Shown here: positions 63,434 to 64,000 of the stretch, piece by piece
Layout: every line of letters starts with the position of its first letter
Numbering within the stretch: the stretch's first letter is position 1
Source: Candidatus Onthoplasma faecipullorum
Lineage (GTDB): Bacteria; Bacillota; Clostridia; Christensenellales; UBA1242
NCBI GenBank assembly: GCA_019120295.1
Contig: DWVI01000004.1
Location: 38,201 to 102,200 of the forward strand
DNA: 64,000 bases
Direction: 5' to 3'
Program-made: the position numbers and the translations under genes
The notes under the pieces: generated by a model
The model's database searches: none
What the model saw: only the letters and a program-made list of their open reading frames with translations
Told to the model about the DNA's origin: nothing

Positions 63434-64000
63434 CCATCCAGTCGATGTAAACGCCGTAGCCACGAGTTGGGTCGTTTACTAGCACGTGTGTGATTGCACC
63501 TATTAGTTTTCCGTTTTGAACAATTGGGCTACCGCTCATACCTTGAATAATTCCGCCTGTTTTTTCAAGCAAAATAGGGTCGGTCACTTTAATTGTCATA
63601 CTTTTGTCGTCCGCAGTGTCTTGCTTGTTTGCTTTTATAATTTTCACGTCATAGGCTTTCACTGTGCCGTCTATTGAACAATATATTTTAGCGTCTCCTA
63701 ATTTAACAGACAATCTTCCGCCTAGTTTTGCAGTTCTGCTTGCTTCAATGAAGGACTTATTTAATATGTTACCATAAACACCATATTTGCAGTTAGTGTC
63801 TGCATGACCAAGTGGGTTATCAGATAAGTTTATTGACGAGCGAATTTCACCTGGTGCATTTTTTTCACCTTTTTTAATTCCAAGAAGTCGGCATTTATAT
63901 AAATTTCCACTATCTACTTTAAAATTTTCACCGAGAGAACTATCAACAATAGGGTGACCAACTGCACCAAACCTAAAATCACTTTGCTTTATATAGGTTA
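63423..64000 (-). CDS. spoIVB: SpoIVB peptidase, S55 family (partial, 5' end beyond window)
   Basis: Serine protease secreted from the forespore that triggers pro-sigma-K processing. The frame is open to the window edge. Visible are the catalytic His in FGAVGHPIVDSS, GEIRSSINLSDNPLGHADTN, and the catalytic Ser in GIIQGMSGSPIVQNGKLIGA. The characteristic end is VLVNDPTRGYGVYIDWM. The PDZ and signal regions lie outside the window. TTG at 63711-63713 is internal, not a start. Confidence 0.93.
   Translation of the reverse strand, partial: TYIKQSDFRFGAVGHPIVDSSLGENFKVDSGNLYKCRLLGIKKGEKNAPGEIRSSINLSDNPLGHADTNCKYGVYGNILNKSFIEASRTAKLGGRLSVKLGDAKIYCSIDGTVKAYDVKIIKANKQDTADDKSMTIKVTDPILLEKTGGIIQGMSGSPIVQNGKLIGAITHVLVNDPTRGYGVYIDWMVNN

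Overview
The window is AT-rich bacterial DNA that uses the standard code, ATG/GTG/TTG starts and AGGAG-type ribosome binding sites. Spo0A, a SipL-like SPOCS/LysM coat protein, CwlD and SpoIVB point to an endospore-forming member of the Firmicutes, most likely a clostridial lineage because SipL is the clostridial counterpart of SpoVID. The chromosome-origin gene set is present but rearranged: jag, dnaN, dnaA, recF, rsmG, mnmG, mnmE, parB and parA. I cannot name a genus.

Layout. 1-10.7 kb: end of a probable yidC, jag, a membrane zinc-ribbon gene with an ADP-ribosylglycohydrolase, an acidic zinc-ribbon protein, spo0A, sipL, lysS-gpsA and a Nudix gene. 10.9-21.1 kb is an accessory island between tRNA-Leu(CAG) and dnaN. 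It holds a type III restriction-modification operon with two extra genes, a structured 0.7-kb spacer, a sigma-like regulator and a large serine recombinase. 21.3-34.1 kb: dnaN and dnaA face away from each other, followed by a leftward series of recF, rsmG, a putative HExxH metallopeptidase, mnmG, mnmE, parB and parA. Four parS sites lie in the parB-parA gap.

34.3-40.2 kb: a three-gene membrane glycosylation cluster (GT2 enzyme, GT-C/GtrA fusion, GT-C paralogue). 40.3-47.5 kb: tRNA-Arg(ACG) inside nested inverted repeats, a YjbR-like protein, an inositol monophosphatase family protein, a Nudix protein, a FIST protein, an aldehyde dehydrogenase and a surface beta-repeat protein. 47.7-49.9 kb: cwlD and nrnA separated by a spacer with four perfect DnaA boxes in 44 nt plus a Spo0A box, my best candidate for oriC. 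50-62.5 kb: COG2509 flavoprotein, GT2 synthase, dTMP kinase, a short AlaRS, pgsA, recA, recN, ferredoxin, an unknown coiled-coil protein, a deacetylase-like protein and rpsO.

At about 63.18 kb the 5'-truncated remnants of pth and of a YpsA/SLOG-type gene meet back to back, which marks a rearrangement or an assembly join. The window ends inside spoIVB.

How the genes work together: DnaA, the DnaA-box clusters, ParA/ParB/parS, Jag and Spo0A boxes near both DnaA-box clusters suggest that replication, segregation and sporulation entry are coordinated here. Several genes (recF, mnmE, nrnA and the beta-repeat protein) have good promoters placed so that transcription would start at the ATG, suggesting leaderless mRNAs. 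All function calls come from reading motifs and context; no database search was run.
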